The position numbers and the translations under genes are program-made. The notes under the pieces are model-generated. The model was given only the letters and a program-made list of their open reading frames with translations, was not told the origin of the DNA and searched no databases. A stretch of DNA of 45,506 nt, from contig JABEUN010000080.1 of NCBI GenBank assembly GCA_013044385.1, positions 1 through 45,506 of the forward strand. The letters are read 5' to 3'. Below, piece by piece: positions 34,508-44,262 of this stretch (positions within the stretch are counted from its first letter, which is position 1; each line of letters opens with the position of its first letter). The stretch is from Acidimicrobiaceae bacterium. Lineage in GTDB: Bacteria > Actinomycetota > Acidimicrobiia > Acidimicrobiales > Acidimicrobiaceae.

Positions 34508-35131
34508 ATGCCAAAAACAGATTTCACTCCCGAGTACGACTTTGGTGGACTACTGATATACAAGGTTGTCGTTGGACCCGTAGATAACAATGTGTACGTT
34601 GTTCGCTGCAAAGAGACTGGCGAGTCGGTCTTGATCGATGCAGCGAATGAGCACGATAGGCTCCTCCAACTCGCCACCGAACTGGGAGTAACTCGAGTAA
34701 TTGAGACACATGGCCATTGGGACCACATTGGGGCAGTTACCCAGATGAGAGAGGCAGGATTCGAAGTGATGGTCTCCAGCGAGGATGCAATGATGCTTCC
34801 GAGCTACGATCTCTTGCTCAGCCACATGGAGCCGATCACATTCGGAAGAATCCGTATGACTCAGATCTGGACTCCGGGCCATACACCTGGAAGTTTTTGT
34901 TTCGCCCCCGAGGGCTACCCTGTCCTTTTCACAGGGGACACATTGTTCCCCGGAGGGCCAGGATCTACCAAGTTCGAGGGCGGAGATTTCCCAACGATAA
35001 TCAGATCCATTGAGAATGAGATATTCTCAAATTTCCCTGATGAAACTTTGATCCTTCCGGGTCATGGGACCACCTCGACCCTCGGCGATGAGTCACCCAA
35101 CCTTCAGACCTGGATCGATCGAGGCTGGTGA
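34508..35131 (+). CDS. Metallo-beta-lactamase-fold hydrolase, glyoxalase II-like
   Basis: 207 residues. The metal ligands are His68, His70, Asp72 and His73 in THGHWDH, then His in GHTPGSF, Asp in FTGDTLFPGG and His in LPGHGT, a complete dinuclear set. Size and motif order are those of hydroxyacylglutathione-hydrolase-like proteins; in an actinomycete the thiol would not be glutathione, so the substrate is open. It is followed after 41 bp by a nitroreductase gene in the same direction. Confidence 0.9.
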   Translation: MPKTDFTPEYDFGGLLIYKVVVGPVDNNVYVVRCKETGESVLIDAANEHDRLLQLATELGVTRVIETHGHWDHIGAVTQMREAGFEVMVSSEDAMMLPSYDLLLSHMEPITFGRIRMTQIWTPGHTPGSFCFAPEGYPVLFTGDTLFPGGPGSTKFEGGDFPTIIRSIENEIFSNFPDETLILPGHGTTSTLGDESPNLQTWIDRGW

Positions 35132-35172
35132 AACTCAAGCGGAGTGGCCAACGCTCCAACTAGCGTGTAGCG

Positions 35173-35796
35173 ATGAGCGCCAATATTCAATCACTGTCCT
35201 TCGGGAGCCAAGACGGAAATCAGACCCTCGACACAATCTGGGGACGGAGGTCGATCGGTAGGCTCGTCGAACCAGCTCCAAACCAGAGCGAACTGACCGC
35301 GCTGCTCGAGGCGGGGTCCATTGCACCAGATCACGACCGACTACGCCCCTTCAGATTCATCATTCTGTCCGGCGATTCCCTAGATGCCTTCGGATCAATC
35401 CTCGCCGAACGCCTTACGGCACGGTTGGCACTAGCAGGAATGTCACCAACGGAAGGACAGCTCCAGAAGGAGCGCACCAAGCTCAGGAGAGCTCCACTGG
35501 TAATAGTGGTTGCTGCAAAGATCGACACCAGCTCGCGCATTCCCGAAATCGAGCAGTTCGCAACGGCCGCAGCTGCTGCAGAGAACATCCTCCTGGCGGC
35601 GACCTCTATGGGGTACGGCTCGATGTGGAGGACGGGAGATATCAGCTATGACGAGAAGATCAAGCAAGAGTTCGGGCTCTCGAGTACTGACCACATAGTT
35701 GGATGGCTCTACATCGGCACAAGGACGGACAGTTCGCTTCCGGTAGCTGTTCAGGTGCCGGATATAACTGACCTAGCAAGCCACTGGACTCCGTAA
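35173..35796 (+). CDS. Nitroreductase family protein, YdjA-like
   Basis: 207 residues of the FMN-dependent nitroreductase fold. The N-terminal GRRSIGRLVEPAP and LLEAGSIAPDHDRLRPFRFI match the YdjA-like subgroup; AAAAAENILLAATSMGYGSMWRTG near 140-163 is the second FMN-binding part. The physiological substrate is unknown. Same direction as, and upstream of, sufC, with about 120 bp between. Confidence 0.88.
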   Translation: MSANIQSLSFGSQDGNQTLDTIWGRRSIGRLVEPAPNQSELTALLEAGSIAPDHDRLRPFRFIILSGDSLDAFGSILAERLTARLALAGMSPTEGQLQKERTKLRRAPLVIVVAAKIDTSSRIPEIEQFATAAAAAENILLAATSMGYGSMWRTGDISYDEKIKQEFGLSSTDHIVGWLYIGTRTDSSLPVAVQVPDITDLASHWTP

Positions 35797-35919
35797 CCGA
35801 CCAACTCTGACAATTGGCCGGATCCTGGAGGCCAACTTTGACAATCTTCTGTCTGTAATGGCATCGTTCGCAGGTGAAAAGTGTTTCCACTACACAGATA
35901 GTGCTAATAGGATGTCCGG

Positions 35920-36666
35920 ATGAATTCAAATCTGTTTGAGATCGAGGATCTCCGCGCCTCCGGCGATGGAACCGAGATCCTCAAGGGCCTGAACCTTACC
36001 GTAAACGAAGGCGAACTCCATGTCATAATGGGGCCAAACGGGTCAGGCAAGACCACACTCGCGTCCACTCTGATGGCAAGTCCAAGTTACGTGGTCTCCA
36101 AGGGCCGCGTAAGACTGAGAGGTGAGGATGTGACTGACTGGCCCACCGACGTGCGAGCCAAGGCGGGCATCTTCCTCGCTTTCCAGTACCCAGAAGAGAT
36201 CTCGGGAGTCTCTGTTATTCAGTTTCTCCGCCAGGCCATGTCCGCCAGAAAAGGAACTGAGGTCTCAGCCCTTGAAGTTCGATTCTCCCTGATGGAGTGG
36301 ATGGACCGCCTCGGCATGGATCCATCTTTCGCCCAGAGGCATCTCAATCAGGGATTTTCCGGTGGAGAGAAGAAGCGCAACGAGATTCTGCAGATGGCAC
36401 TTCTTGAGCCTGAAGTCGCAATCCTCGACGAGACGGACTCTGGCTTGGACATCGACGCTCTTAACGTTGTGGCACGCGGGATCGAAGAGGTAAGAAAACA
36501 AAAACCCACCATCGGCATCGTCCTCGTCACCCACTATCAGAGGATTCTCGACCTACTGAGCGTGGACAAGGTCCACATTATGATCGATGGTCGGATCGTC
36601 GAGACAGGCGGACCTGAACTGTCGCAAGTGCTCGAGGCGGAAGGTTACGGGAAGTGGAAAATTTGA
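35920..36666 (+). CDS. sufC: Fe-S cluster assembly ATPase
   Basis: 248 residues. Walker A is GPNGSGKTT, the signature FSGGEKKRNEILQM is SufC-specific, and Walker B with D-loop is VAILDETDSGLDIDAL. It works with SufB and SufD as the SufBC2D scaffold complex, but neither partner is encoded in this window; the upstream gene is a nitroreductase. It overlaps sufS by at least 4 nt. Confidence 0.95.
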   Translation: MNSNLFEIEDLRASGDGTEILKGLNLTVNEGELHVIMGPNGSGKTTLASTLMASPSYVVSKGRVRLRGEDVTDWPTDVRAKAGIFLAFQYPEEISGVSVIQFLRQAMSARKGTEVSALEVRFSLMEWMDRLGMDPSFAQRHLNQGFSGGEKKRNEILQMALLEPEVAILDETDSGLDIDALNVVARGIEEVRKQKPTIGIVLVTHYQRILDLLSVDKVHIMIDGRIVETGGPELSQVLEAEGYGKWKI

Positions 36667-37925
36667 GCACCCCCTCAACAAGCAACGACTCCGTCGGCAA
36701 CGTATCGGTCGATGAGATCCGCAAGGACTTTCCAATTTTCGACAGGCCAGCTGACAACCGACTCGTCTACTTGGACTCCGGCGCATCGTCCCAGAGGCCC
36801 AGACAAGTACTCGAGGCTATGGACAGGTACTACTCGACCACCCATGCAAACGTGCATCGTGGTGTCTACCGGATCGCAGAGGAGGCCACCAGACTCTACG
36901 AACAGGCCCGGGTGGAGCTAGGTGAATTCATTGGGGCACCGAATCCAGAACGGGAGATAGTCTTCACCAAGAACGCCACCGAAGCGCTAAACCTGGTCTC
37001 CCAGGGTCTTGGTCGGAAGATCCTCACCAAGGACTCCGCAATTGTGCTCACAGAGATGGAGCACCACGCGAATCTGGTTCCGTGGATGATCCTCAAAGAG
37101 CAGATCGGCTTCGAGATCAGATATATACCGTTCGACTCGCAGGGCATCTTGGACCTCACCGACCTGGATCGACTTCTCGATGGCGCCTCAATACTCGGCG
37201 TGACGATGATTGGAAATGTACTCGGAACCATCAACCCGGTGGCTGACCTAGCTCGAGCTGCGCACTCAGCCGGAGCACTGCTTGTTGCAGACGGCGCTCA
37301 GCACGTTCCCCACATGCCGACCAATGTAGAAGAACTGGGCATTGACCTGATGGCATTAACTGGCCATAAGATGCTCGGGCCAACGGGCATCGGTGCTCTC
37401 TGGGCAAAAGAGTCGATACTCGACCTGATGATGCCGTTCTTGGGTGGTGGGGACATGATCGAAGATGTCCGACTTGGTGGTTACAGTCCCAACGTCATTC
37501 CATATAAGTTTGAAGCCGGCACTCCCCCGATCGCCGAGGCAATTGGACTTGGCGAGGCCGTCCGTTATCTTAAAGGCATCGGAATGGAGAACATTCACCA
37601 GCACGATCACGTGCTAGTGGAGTATGCCATGATGCGTATAGCTGAACGGTTCGGCTCGACTATCAAGATACACGGCCCCCAGGATCCCGCACTGCGAGGA
37701 GGCCTGCTTTCGATCGAGATGGAGGGAGTCCACCCTCACGACCTCTCACAGGTTCTGGACGAATACGACGTCTGCGTAAGGGCGGGTCACCACTGTGCCA
37801 AGCCGCTTATGAAGAAGTTAGGCGTTGGGGCAACCGCCCGCGCATCTTTCTATCTCTACAACGACACCAAGGACGTGGATGCCCTTATTGAGGCGCTTGC
37901 GAAGGCCCAGGCGTTTTTTGCCTAG
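36654..37925 (+). CDS. sufS: Cysteine desulfurase, SufS type
   Basis: About 420 residues, a PLP enzyme that takes sulfur from cysteine for Fe-S clusters. The PLP lysine is in LTGHKMLGPTGIG near 238, the catalytic cysteine in VRAGHHCAKPLMKKLG near 380, in the short-loop form of class II desulfurases. Start GTG 36654 or TTG 36663; the TTG gives a 4-nt overlap with sufC. It is followed by its usual sulfur acceptor SufU. Confidence 0.95.
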   Translation: MENLSTPSTSNDSVGNVSVDEIRKDFPIFDRPADNRLVYLDSGASSQRPRQVLEAMDRYYSTTHANVHRGVYRIAEEATRLYEQARVELGEFIGAPNPEREIVFTKNATEALNLVSQGLGRKILTKDSAIVLTEMEHHANLVPWMILKEQIGFEIRYIPFDSQGILDLTDLDRLLDGASILGVTMIGNVLGTINPVADLARAAHSAGALLVADGAQHVPHMPTNVEELGIDLMALTGHKMLGPTGIGALWAKESILDLMMPFLGGGDMIEDVRLGGYSPNVIPYKFEAGTPPIAEAIGLGEAVRYLKGIGMENIHQHDHVLVEYAMMRIAERFGSTIKIHGPQDPALRGGLLSIEMEGVHPHDLSQVLDEYDVCVRAGHHCAKPLMKKLGVGATARASFYLYNDTKDVDALIEALAKAQAFFA

Positions 37926-37958
37926 TTCACGTTTAAGCGAGTTTGGAATGGAGCAAAG

Positions 37959-38426
37959 TTGAACGGACTTGAAGACCTCTACCGCGAGATAATCCTCGAC
38001 CACTACAAGAATCCGCGCAATCAGGGGGAGTTGCCAGTCCCTCCCGCCCACGCGGAGGAAGGACACAATCCACTCTGTGGCGACGAGGTAATCGTATACG
38101 TAGAGATAGGCGACGGCAAGGTAAAGGACATCAAGATCGGTGGACAGGGATGCTCCATTTCCCGTTCTTCCGCTTCGATGATGACCACTGCGGTCAAGGG
38201 CCGAACCATCGAGGAAGTGGATGAACTTATCCATCGTTTCAAGGTGATGATGTCCCTAGAGGAGTCCGATGGGTCCAAGGCCGATCCCAACGCCGAGGTA
38301 TCGCTGGACGAGTTCGGTGAACTCGCCGCCCTTCAGGGAGTTGTCAAGTTCCCAGTAAGGATTAAGTGTGCAACGCTTCCATGGAACACTCTGGACTTAG
38401 GTATCAAAAAGGTCCTCGCCGGCTGA
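37959..38426 (+). CDS. sufU: Fe-S assembly sulfur-transfer protein SufU
   Basis: 155 residues. Three cysteines are in place: HNPLCGDEV (near 40), GGQGCSIS (near 66) and RIKCATLPW (near 137), plus the Asp after the first, which together bind zinc in SufU. The insertion between Cys2 and Cys3 marks SufU rather than IscU. It starts at TTG 37959 with GGAG upstream, 33 bp after sufS. It accepts sulfur from SufS. Confidence 0.94.
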   Translation: MNGLEDLYREIILDHYKNPRNQGELPVPPAHAEEGHNPLCGDEVIVYVEIGDGKVKDIKIGGQGCSISRSSASMMTTAVKGRTIEEVDELIHRFKVMMSLEESDGSKADPNAEVSLDEFGELAALQGVVKFPVRIKCATLPWNTLDLGIKKVLAG

Positions 38427-38534
38427 AAAAAGCAGAACTTGTCTTCGGACAGCCGAATACCTAAGTTCAGCTGCCGGTGCAGTTTGGATCCCACCACCCC
38501 CTAAGCGACACCAACTGGTAGGTTTTCAGTTCAA

Positions 38535-40250
38535 GTGGAATCCAACGCACGCAGCCCAAAAATGAGTCCAGCAGATTGGGGGGCCCTCGCGGTCCTTCTC
38601 TGTGCCACGTTTGTACAACTCGTTGACATAAACATCGTCAACATTGCGATCCCATCAATTCAGTCGCAGCTCAATACAAACTTCGCATCCGCAGAACTCA
38701 TCATCGCTGGCTACCAGATGACCTTCGCCGCGTTCTTAATGCTTGCGACGAAGTTGGGCGATCGATTCGGACCAAAGCAGATATTCCTCATAGGGATGTT
38801 TGGATTCACGATCAGTTCGCTCGGCTGTGCGATGTCAGAGAATCAGGTCGAACTAGTGGGATTCCGACTGCTGCAAGGAGCGGCATCTGCGACGATGTTC
38901 CCTCAGGTTCTCACCCACATCCAGTTAGAGTTTCCACCCTCGTTGCGCTCCAAACTCCTGGCCATCTACGGTGCAGTAGCTGGAGTTGCATATCTAGTTG
39001 GACCTGCCACTTCAGGTATCCTCCTCCACCTAAATCCCTTCGGCGTCGGCTGGCGCAGCATATTTCTGGTCAATCTCCCGATCGGCATAGTCGCACTTGT
39101 GGGGGGGGTCTTGCTTCTGAGACGAACGGTGTCCCCCGCACGCGTCGATGTCGACTACCTTGGCGCAGCACTCTTCGGGCTCTTCACGGCGGCTTTGGTC
39201 TTTCCATTGGCGTACGGGCGGGAGTCCGGTTGGCCACTCTGGCTGGTTTTAATTCTGATTGGCTCACCAATACCGCTAATAGCGTTCATTCTCCGCGAAA
39301 GGTACCGCTCAACTAGGGGACTTGAAGTACTTCTCCCAGGTGAACTGATCTCCACAGCGGTCTTCCGGCGAGGAATCGTCTTGACTGTCATCTTCTTCAT
39401 GGCCATTTCGCCTTTCCTTTTTGCATTCACCCTGTATCTCCAATTAGGACAGAACCTCTCACCTCTCTACGCCGGTCTGACCACGTTGCCATATGCCGCT
39501 GGTGCCGCTGTCCTGTCGGCCTTCTCCTACCGAATCTCCCGAAGACTCGGCAAGTTCGCGCTGCTCCTCGGATCATCCATACTCACAGCTGCGATGGTCC
39601 TACTCTTCGTGCTCTTCCAGATCCGGGGGGCTTCGGTGGATGGGTTCGTGGTAGCTCCGGCCCTAGTTCTCGCTGGAGCTGGATTTGGAATCTTCGAGCC
39701 AAGCGTGAACACCGTAGTGCTCTCCGGCGTGAGCCGTAGACGTGCCGGGGTTGCATCTGGGGCACTACTGTCAGTCCAACAGCTCGCCGGGGCACTCGGA
39801 ATTGGGATCCTAGGACTCATCTACTTCTCGTTGCTTGCCGCAAGCGCCCAATACGCCACTAACTACGTAGCCCCGGCCATCAGACGACAGTTGGCCCCAT
39901 TCAGCACGACTGCCCCCCAGAATGGGAACCTGATACGGCAGTTCAGTTCGTGCGTGGTGGCCAGAGCCACAGAAAGGGACCCGACTGTCAATCCCGTGGC
40001 TTGTGCCGATCTCGGGAACTATGTACAGTCACTGTCGATTCCAGAGCTCCAAAAGCCGATCATTCTCGGTTTCCTACTGAAGGATGCCCAAGTTGCAGAA
40101 TCTGTGGACTTCACTAGGAGCATCAAGTATGGAACGATCTATGAGATGACCCTGTTTCTGGCTGCGGGGCTCGCCTCGCTACTTTTGCCACGACGCGGAA
40201 CTGGGCTCACCTCTGAAGACCAGTCCACCCACACGGCGCCGGCAAGCTAG
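38535..40250 (+). CDS. MFS exporter, DHA2 (14-TM drug:H+ antiporter) type
   Basis: 571 residues with about 14 hydrophobic segments. The N-terminal DINIVNIAIPSIQSQL and loop 2-3 GDRFGPKQIFLIG are hallmarks of the EmrB/QacA family, and GPATSGILLH near 157 fits antiporter motif C. A long outer loop lies between the last segments (residues about 440-530) and the tail is hydrophilic. The substrate is unknown. The start GTG 38535 has no clear ribosome site; ATG 38562 is another choice. Confidence 0.9.
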   Translation: MESNARSPKMSPADWGALAVLLCATFVQLVDINIVNIAIPSIQSQLNTNFASAELIIAGYQMTFAAFLMLATKLGDRFGPKQIFLIGMFGFTISSLGCAMSENQVELVGFRLLQGAASATMFPQVLTHIQLEFPPSLRSKLLAIYGAVAGVAYLVGPATSGILLHLNPFGVGWRSIFLVNLPIGIVALVGGVLLLRRTVSPARVDVDYLGAALFGLFTAALVFPLAYGRESGWPLWLVLILIGSPIPLIAFILRERYRSTRGLEVLLPGELISTAVFRRGIVLTVIFFMAISPFLFAFTLYLQLGQNLSPLYAGLTTLPYAAGAAVLSAFSYRISRRLGKFALLLGSSILTAAMVLLFVLFQIRGASVDGFVVAPALVLAGAGFGIFEPSVNTVVLSGVSRRRAGVASGALLSVQQLAGALGIGILGLIYFSLLAASAQYATNYVAPAIRRQLAPFSTTAPQNGNLIRQFSSCVVARATERDPTVNPVACADLGNYVQSLSIPELQKPIILGFLLKDAQVAESVDFTRSIKYGTIYEMTLFLAAGLASLLLPRRGTGLTSEDQSTHTAPAS

Positions 40251-40258
40251 AGTCCCCA

Positions 40259-40300
40259 GGCCAAATGCATAGGGCCGCCAGCAGGCAGCCTACATTGGCC
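40259..40300. terminator. Possible bidirectional terminator hairpin
   Basis: GGCCAAATG and CATTGGCC pair with one bulge around an inner GC-rich loop, between the convergent exporter and glycosidase-domain genes. There is no clear T-run on either side. Confidence 0.3.
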
Positions 40301-40346
40301 CAGCGCAGAGCCTCAGATGTGGGCTATAGCTGGCATACCTATCAGA

Positions 40347-41549
40347 TCACCGGTAGCTAAGCGGTGCTGGCCTCGCAAATACTGCGACGAAATCTCTGGC
40401 GGTCCCTTCGAAGTACCGTTGCGGCGGACGCTCCATGTTATACACTAGGCGGGTTCCACTTGCTGCACTTGCTGGTGTGCCGGGCTGCTGGTTGAAGTAG
40501 AAGTAGTCGACCCAGGTTGAGTTGATATCCAGCTCCATACCCCTTACTGCTCCAGCACGCACGAGAAGTTCGGCGAGCGAGGCCACAGACAGGCCGGGGC
40601 CAGCTGCATATACGACTGCCCCATTTGCAGTTATTCCTGCACCCGACCGCCACACGAGGACCGCATTGCCCACGGTCTGACCCCACTGCAGGTAGTTCTG
40701 TGAATACACAGCAGGGTTTACCTTACCCCCGTCCACGATCAGTTGGAGATTCTGACGTACCACTGCGACGTTGGGCGCCATCTTCTGATCTCGTCCCCAA
40801 TTGACGATGTTTACGGTCCCATTGTTATAGATGACAAAGGAGGCCGCCCCATTTACTAATGGCACAGCCGTCTTGCCGTAGGCGTAATAACCGCCATGGG
40901 CATCTTGCATTCTGAACCCTGAGTTGAACGCCGCTACCAGTGATGGTGTGAGAGAGGCCGGAATCGGCGAGCTATACGGCCAAGGACCACCTGTCGGCGG
41001 CTGCTGGCCACCGGCAAATTGCAGGAATGAGACTAGGTGCGGATCCATCCAGGCCACTCCAGCAACCAGTGAGGTGTGAATGGCGTCCGGCCTCATTAGC
41101 GTCACGTACACACCCGGCATTCCATCGATCAAGTTGCCCTCTGGAGTCCACTTCCCTTCTCCGGGCAGTGGTGGTGAGGCAATTGGTCGGATTGGACTGG
41201 GCGGTGTGAGGTGATTTGGGATGGCCGTCGACGAGGTCTGTCCGTTTGATTTTTCAGCCTTACCTGACACTGGCGGCGTCAACGCACCTTTCGGTGGAGC
41301 ACCACCCTTCTTCGGGGCGTTCATCGAATAGTAGACGTTCTCGATCTCACGGACCACGCTTGCGCCTCCGTGACCCCTGATCCATTCGACGGTACGAACA
41401 CCAAAGCTCGACTGACCGGATGCAGTTAATGCTGTCATGTAGGACCACCCGATAACGCCCAAAAGGCTAGCTACAACTACCAGAATTGCAATTCGCAAGC
41501 CTGGCCGGGCACCTCTGCGCCGATGGTATCGGCGTAATGTCGCGTTCAA
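40347..41549 (-). CDS. Phosphodiester glycosidase (NAGPA/DUF2233) domain protein, membrane-anchored
   Basis: 400 residues. A basic N-terminus is followed by one transmembrane segment at about 18-40, a Pro/Ser-rich spacer to 130, and then the phosphodiester glycosidase domain: AAFNSGFRM, GGYYAYGK, NWGRD, QNLQLIVDGG, WRSGAGIT and VRGMELDINSTWV. The domain is related to the human enzyme that uncovers mannose-6-phosphate; in bacteria its targets are mostly unknown, likely envelope glycans. It starts at TTG 41549 with GGAG upstream. Confidence 0.85.
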   Translation of the reverse strand: MNATLRRYHRRRGARPGLRIAILVVVASLLGVIGWSYMTALTASGQSSFGVRTVEWIRGHGGASVVREIENVYYSMNAPKKGGAPPKGALTPPVSGKAEKSNGQTSSTAIPNHLTPPSPIRPIASPPLPGEGKWTPEGNLIDGMPGVYVTLMRPDAIHTSLVAGVAWMDPHLVSFLQFAGGQQPPTGGPWPYSSPIPASLTPSLVAAFNSGFRMQDAHGGYYAYGKTAVPLVNGAASFVIYNNGTVNIVNWGRDQKMAPNVAVVRQNLQLIVDGGKVNPAVYSQNYLQWGQTVGNAVLVWRSGAGITANGAVVYAAGPGLSVASLAELLVRAGAVRGMELDINSTWVDYFYFNQQPGTPASAASGTRLVYNMERPPQRYFEGTARDFVAVFARPAPLSYR

Positions 41550-41642
41550 TCCTTCTCCGGGTCTATCTCGAATCTTCGCCGCAAACTACTGACCAACAGT
41601 CGGCAAACTCCCACATTCTATGGCAGGTTTCTGGGTGCAACC

Positions 41643-43253
41643 TTAAGAGATCGACTCCAGATGTGCAGTGACGACCGTCGGATCTTCCGCCGGAAGCTCC
41701 ACCACAAAACGAGCTCCATGCCCTACACGCTGGTTCTCCTCTACCCAGATCCGCCCTCCATGAGCCTCAACGATACTCTTGGTGATCGCCAAACCTAGAC
41801 CGGTACCACCACCCGATCGACTCCTCGACTGGTCCAGCCTAACGAAACGATCGAATATCAACGCTCGGTCAGCCTCGGGCACACCCCTGCCATCGTCAAG
41901 AACTTCCAGTCGGACTGAGAAGTCCCGCTGCGTTAGCACTATCGAGACTTGGGACTCGCAATGGCGAACTGCATTTTCCATCAGGTTTCTTACGACAGAC
42001 CTAAGTTTCTCTGGCTCGCCTAGCACTCTTCCACCAGATACCTCTGCAAGCTCGATCCTCGAACCGGTGGTGGATCTCGCCCTAGTCGCTTCTTCGATTA
42101 CGATGTCGTCGAGATCCACGGGATTTCTGCCCACCTTCAGTTGCCCTGCATCGTCTTTGGCAAGTATCAGGAGGTCCTCTACAATGGTCTGCATCCTCTG
42201 GGATTCAGCCAAACCATCAAGCGCAACGGACTTCCAATCAGTCTGGTCGGGTCGTAGTAGTGAAACCTCCAGCGCAGTCTGCAGTGCCGAGATGGGACTC
42301 TTCAGTTCATGTGAGGCGTCAGCTACGAAACGCCTTGATGACTCGGCGGACTCCTCAAGGCGGCTTAACATCCTGTTCATGGTCCGGGCGAGGCTCGCTA
42401 TCTCATCCTTCCCCTCTGGAACGAAGACCCTGTTGTGAAGCGAACTCCCACCGATCTCATCAGCGTCCGACATGATCTGCTCCACCGGCTTGAACGCCCT
42501 CCCGGTAAGGTAAAAAGTGGCGAGGGCTACAATCACAAGCAGGAGCGGTATTCCGACGAGCAACGATACCCCAAGAGCCCGTATCGGTTCGTCGACCCCC
42601 TGCAGGGAAGCCAGAACCAGTACGTAGTAGGGCGACTTGGATGTGGCACCTGATGGCAGCGAACTCAGTTGGATGATGCCTGCTTTTGACTGCGCACTCA
42701 CCAGCGAGGAGAACGCCGGATCGAGATTGGTCGCCAAACCCTCTCCGGAAGTGACTGGGAGTGCAACGATGATGCCTCTCGTATCCCCGTCTCCACCGGC
42801 CCCCAGGTCTGGCACACTCACCCGAAACGGCGTATTCGGCATAGTCGTTTCGAGGTCGTTCATACCGATCAGCGGTCGGCGTCCCGCCACGTTCTCCGTC
42901 GAGGCGATGATTGCGCCCTTTGAATCAACTACCTGTGCGCCGAGGTCCCCTCTGGGAAGGGGAATCGGGTTGGCTATTTCGCCCGATCGAATCAGCGTGG
43001 CGATCGATGCCGCCTCACTTCGCGCGGTAACAACGAGATTCTGCGTGAGCTGTGAGGAGAGCACATGAACCAGACCCAAAGAGGCCACAGCCACTGCGGC
43101 TCCGACCACAACTGTTGCCGCTATTGAGGTTCTGACCCGAACCGATCCCGCGAAGTGGCGCAGCAAAAGGCCTTTGAACCGCCCCGAACCTTGCTGAAGT
43201 CGCTCCAGTCGTGACAGAGTTGAAAGTTCCATACGACCCCCGACGAGACCCAC
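41643..43253 (-). CDS. Sensor histidine kinase with HAMP domain
   Basis: 536 residues. TM1 is at about 43-65, an extracytoplasmic sensor domain at 66-225, TM2 at 228-249, HAMP at 250-303, then the phospho-acceptor His315 in ADASHELKSPIS. The ATPase part has NLMENAVRH, DDGRGVP and GGGTGLGLAI. It is the partner of the response regulator gene 103 bp upstream. The stimulus is unknown. Confidence 0.93.
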   Translation of the reverse strand: MGLVGGRMELSTLSRLERLQQGSGRFKGLLLRHFAGSVRVRTSIAATVVVGAAVAVASLGLVHVLSSQLTQNLVVTARSEAASIATLIRSGEIANPIPLPRGDLGAQVVDSKGAIIASTENVAGRRPLIGMNDLETTMPNTPFRVSVPDLGAGGDGDTRGIIVALPVTSGEGLATNLDPAFSSLVSAQSKAGIIQLSSLPSGATSKSPYYVLVLASLQGVDEPIRALGVSLLVGIPLLLVIVALATFYLTGRAFKPVEQIMSDADEIGGSSLHNRVFVPEGKDEIASLARTMNRMLSRLEESAESSRRFVADASHELKSPISALQTALEVSLLRPDQTDWKSVALDGLAESQRMQTIVEDLLILAKDDAGQLKVGRNPVDLDDIVIEEATRARSTTGSRIELAEVSGGRVLGEPEKLRSVVRNLMENAVRHCESQVSIVLTQRDFSVRLEVLDDGRGVPEADRALIFDRFVRLDQSRSRSGGGTGLGLAITKSIVEAHGGRIWVEENQRVGHGARFVVELPAEDPTVVTAHLESIS

Positions 43254-43356
43254 TCTCTAGTGTGAGATCCTAATTTGTACGCCAGCCAGGACGACTTGAA
43301 AGAGTCGGCTTTTAGAAAAAACCGATGAACAGGCTATCGCACGGGCACCTTCGGCT

Positions 43357-44046
43357 CTACTCGGCCTCGAGCAGATACCCGACTCCACGCACTGTCCTAA
43401 TGGTCTTTCTGTTGAATGGCGCATCAATCTTCCGCCTCAGGTATCCGATGTAGACCTCGACTATGTTCGAGTCGCCTTCAAAGTCGTAATCCCAAACATG
43501 CTCAATGATCTCGCGTTTTGCAAGCACCCGGCCCTTGTTCCTCAAAAGCAGCTCCAGAAAAGAGAACTCCCTCGAGGTCAATTCGATCCGGACCTCGCCA
43601 CGCATGACGTTGTGGCTAGCTGGGTCTAGCGACAGATCTCCGGAGGTCAACACAGCCGGCCTTGATTCGCCGCCTCGCCTAAGCAGGGCCCTAATCCGAG
43701 CGAGAAGTACTGTGAAAGAGAAAGGCTTCTTGAGAAAATCATCGGCCCCTGTATCTAGCGCCTCGGCTTCATCCAGCTCGCCGTCTTTGGCTGTGAGCAT
43801 GAGGATGGGGCACCAGATCTCTTCAGATCTGAGTACCTCAGTTAGCTTGAAGCCATTCATCCCGGGGAGCATTATGTCCAGTACCATTAGGTCGTAGGGG
43901 TTCTCCCTCGCCATCTGGAGACCGTCCAGACCGTTACGGGCGATGTCGACTGCGAAGCCCTCTGCATAAAGGCCCCTTTTGAGCGCTTCACCAAGGCTTA
44001 TCTCATCTTCGACAACTAGAATGCGCACAGAGACTCCCGTCATCAA
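43357..44046 (-). CDS. OmpR-family response regulator
   Basis: 229 residues. Receiver domain 7-120 with acidic pocket Glu13-Asp14, phospho-acceptor Asp57 (MVLDIMLPG) and Lys in FLKKPF. The winged-helix DNA-binding domain at 130-226 includes TSREFSFLELLLRNKGRVLAK and SNIVEVYIGYLRRKID. It precedes its kinase on the same strand; an imperfect hairpin with an A/T loop lies between them (43305-43325). Confidence 0.94.
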   Translation of the reverse strand: MMTGVSVRILVVEDEISLGEALKRGLYAEGFAVDIARNGLDGLQMARENPYDLMVLDIMLPGMNGFKLTEVLRSEEIWCPILMLTAKDGELDEAEALDTGADDFLKKPFSFTVLLARIRALLRRGGESRPAVLTSGDLSLDPASHNVMRGEVRIELTSREFSFLELLLRNKGRVLAKREIIEHVWDYDFEGDSNIVEVYIGYLRRKIDAPFNRKTIRTVRGVGYLLEAE

Positions 44047-44262
44047 CTATCCCCGAGCCACCTTACGCGTAGTAGCCAGCGTCAGAGTAGGGTCGATTCC
44101 TGAGTTTCCACAATTAACGCCCTTGGACACCGCTCAAAGCTGAGTCCCTGCCATCCCGACACAAGAGAAAAATACCGACCCGACAGGGAATGATGTAGAT
44201 TGCCTCCGTCAAAGTAGCATCGGTACGAACAGGTCTCATGACAAGAGTCGGAGGTAGCAGAG

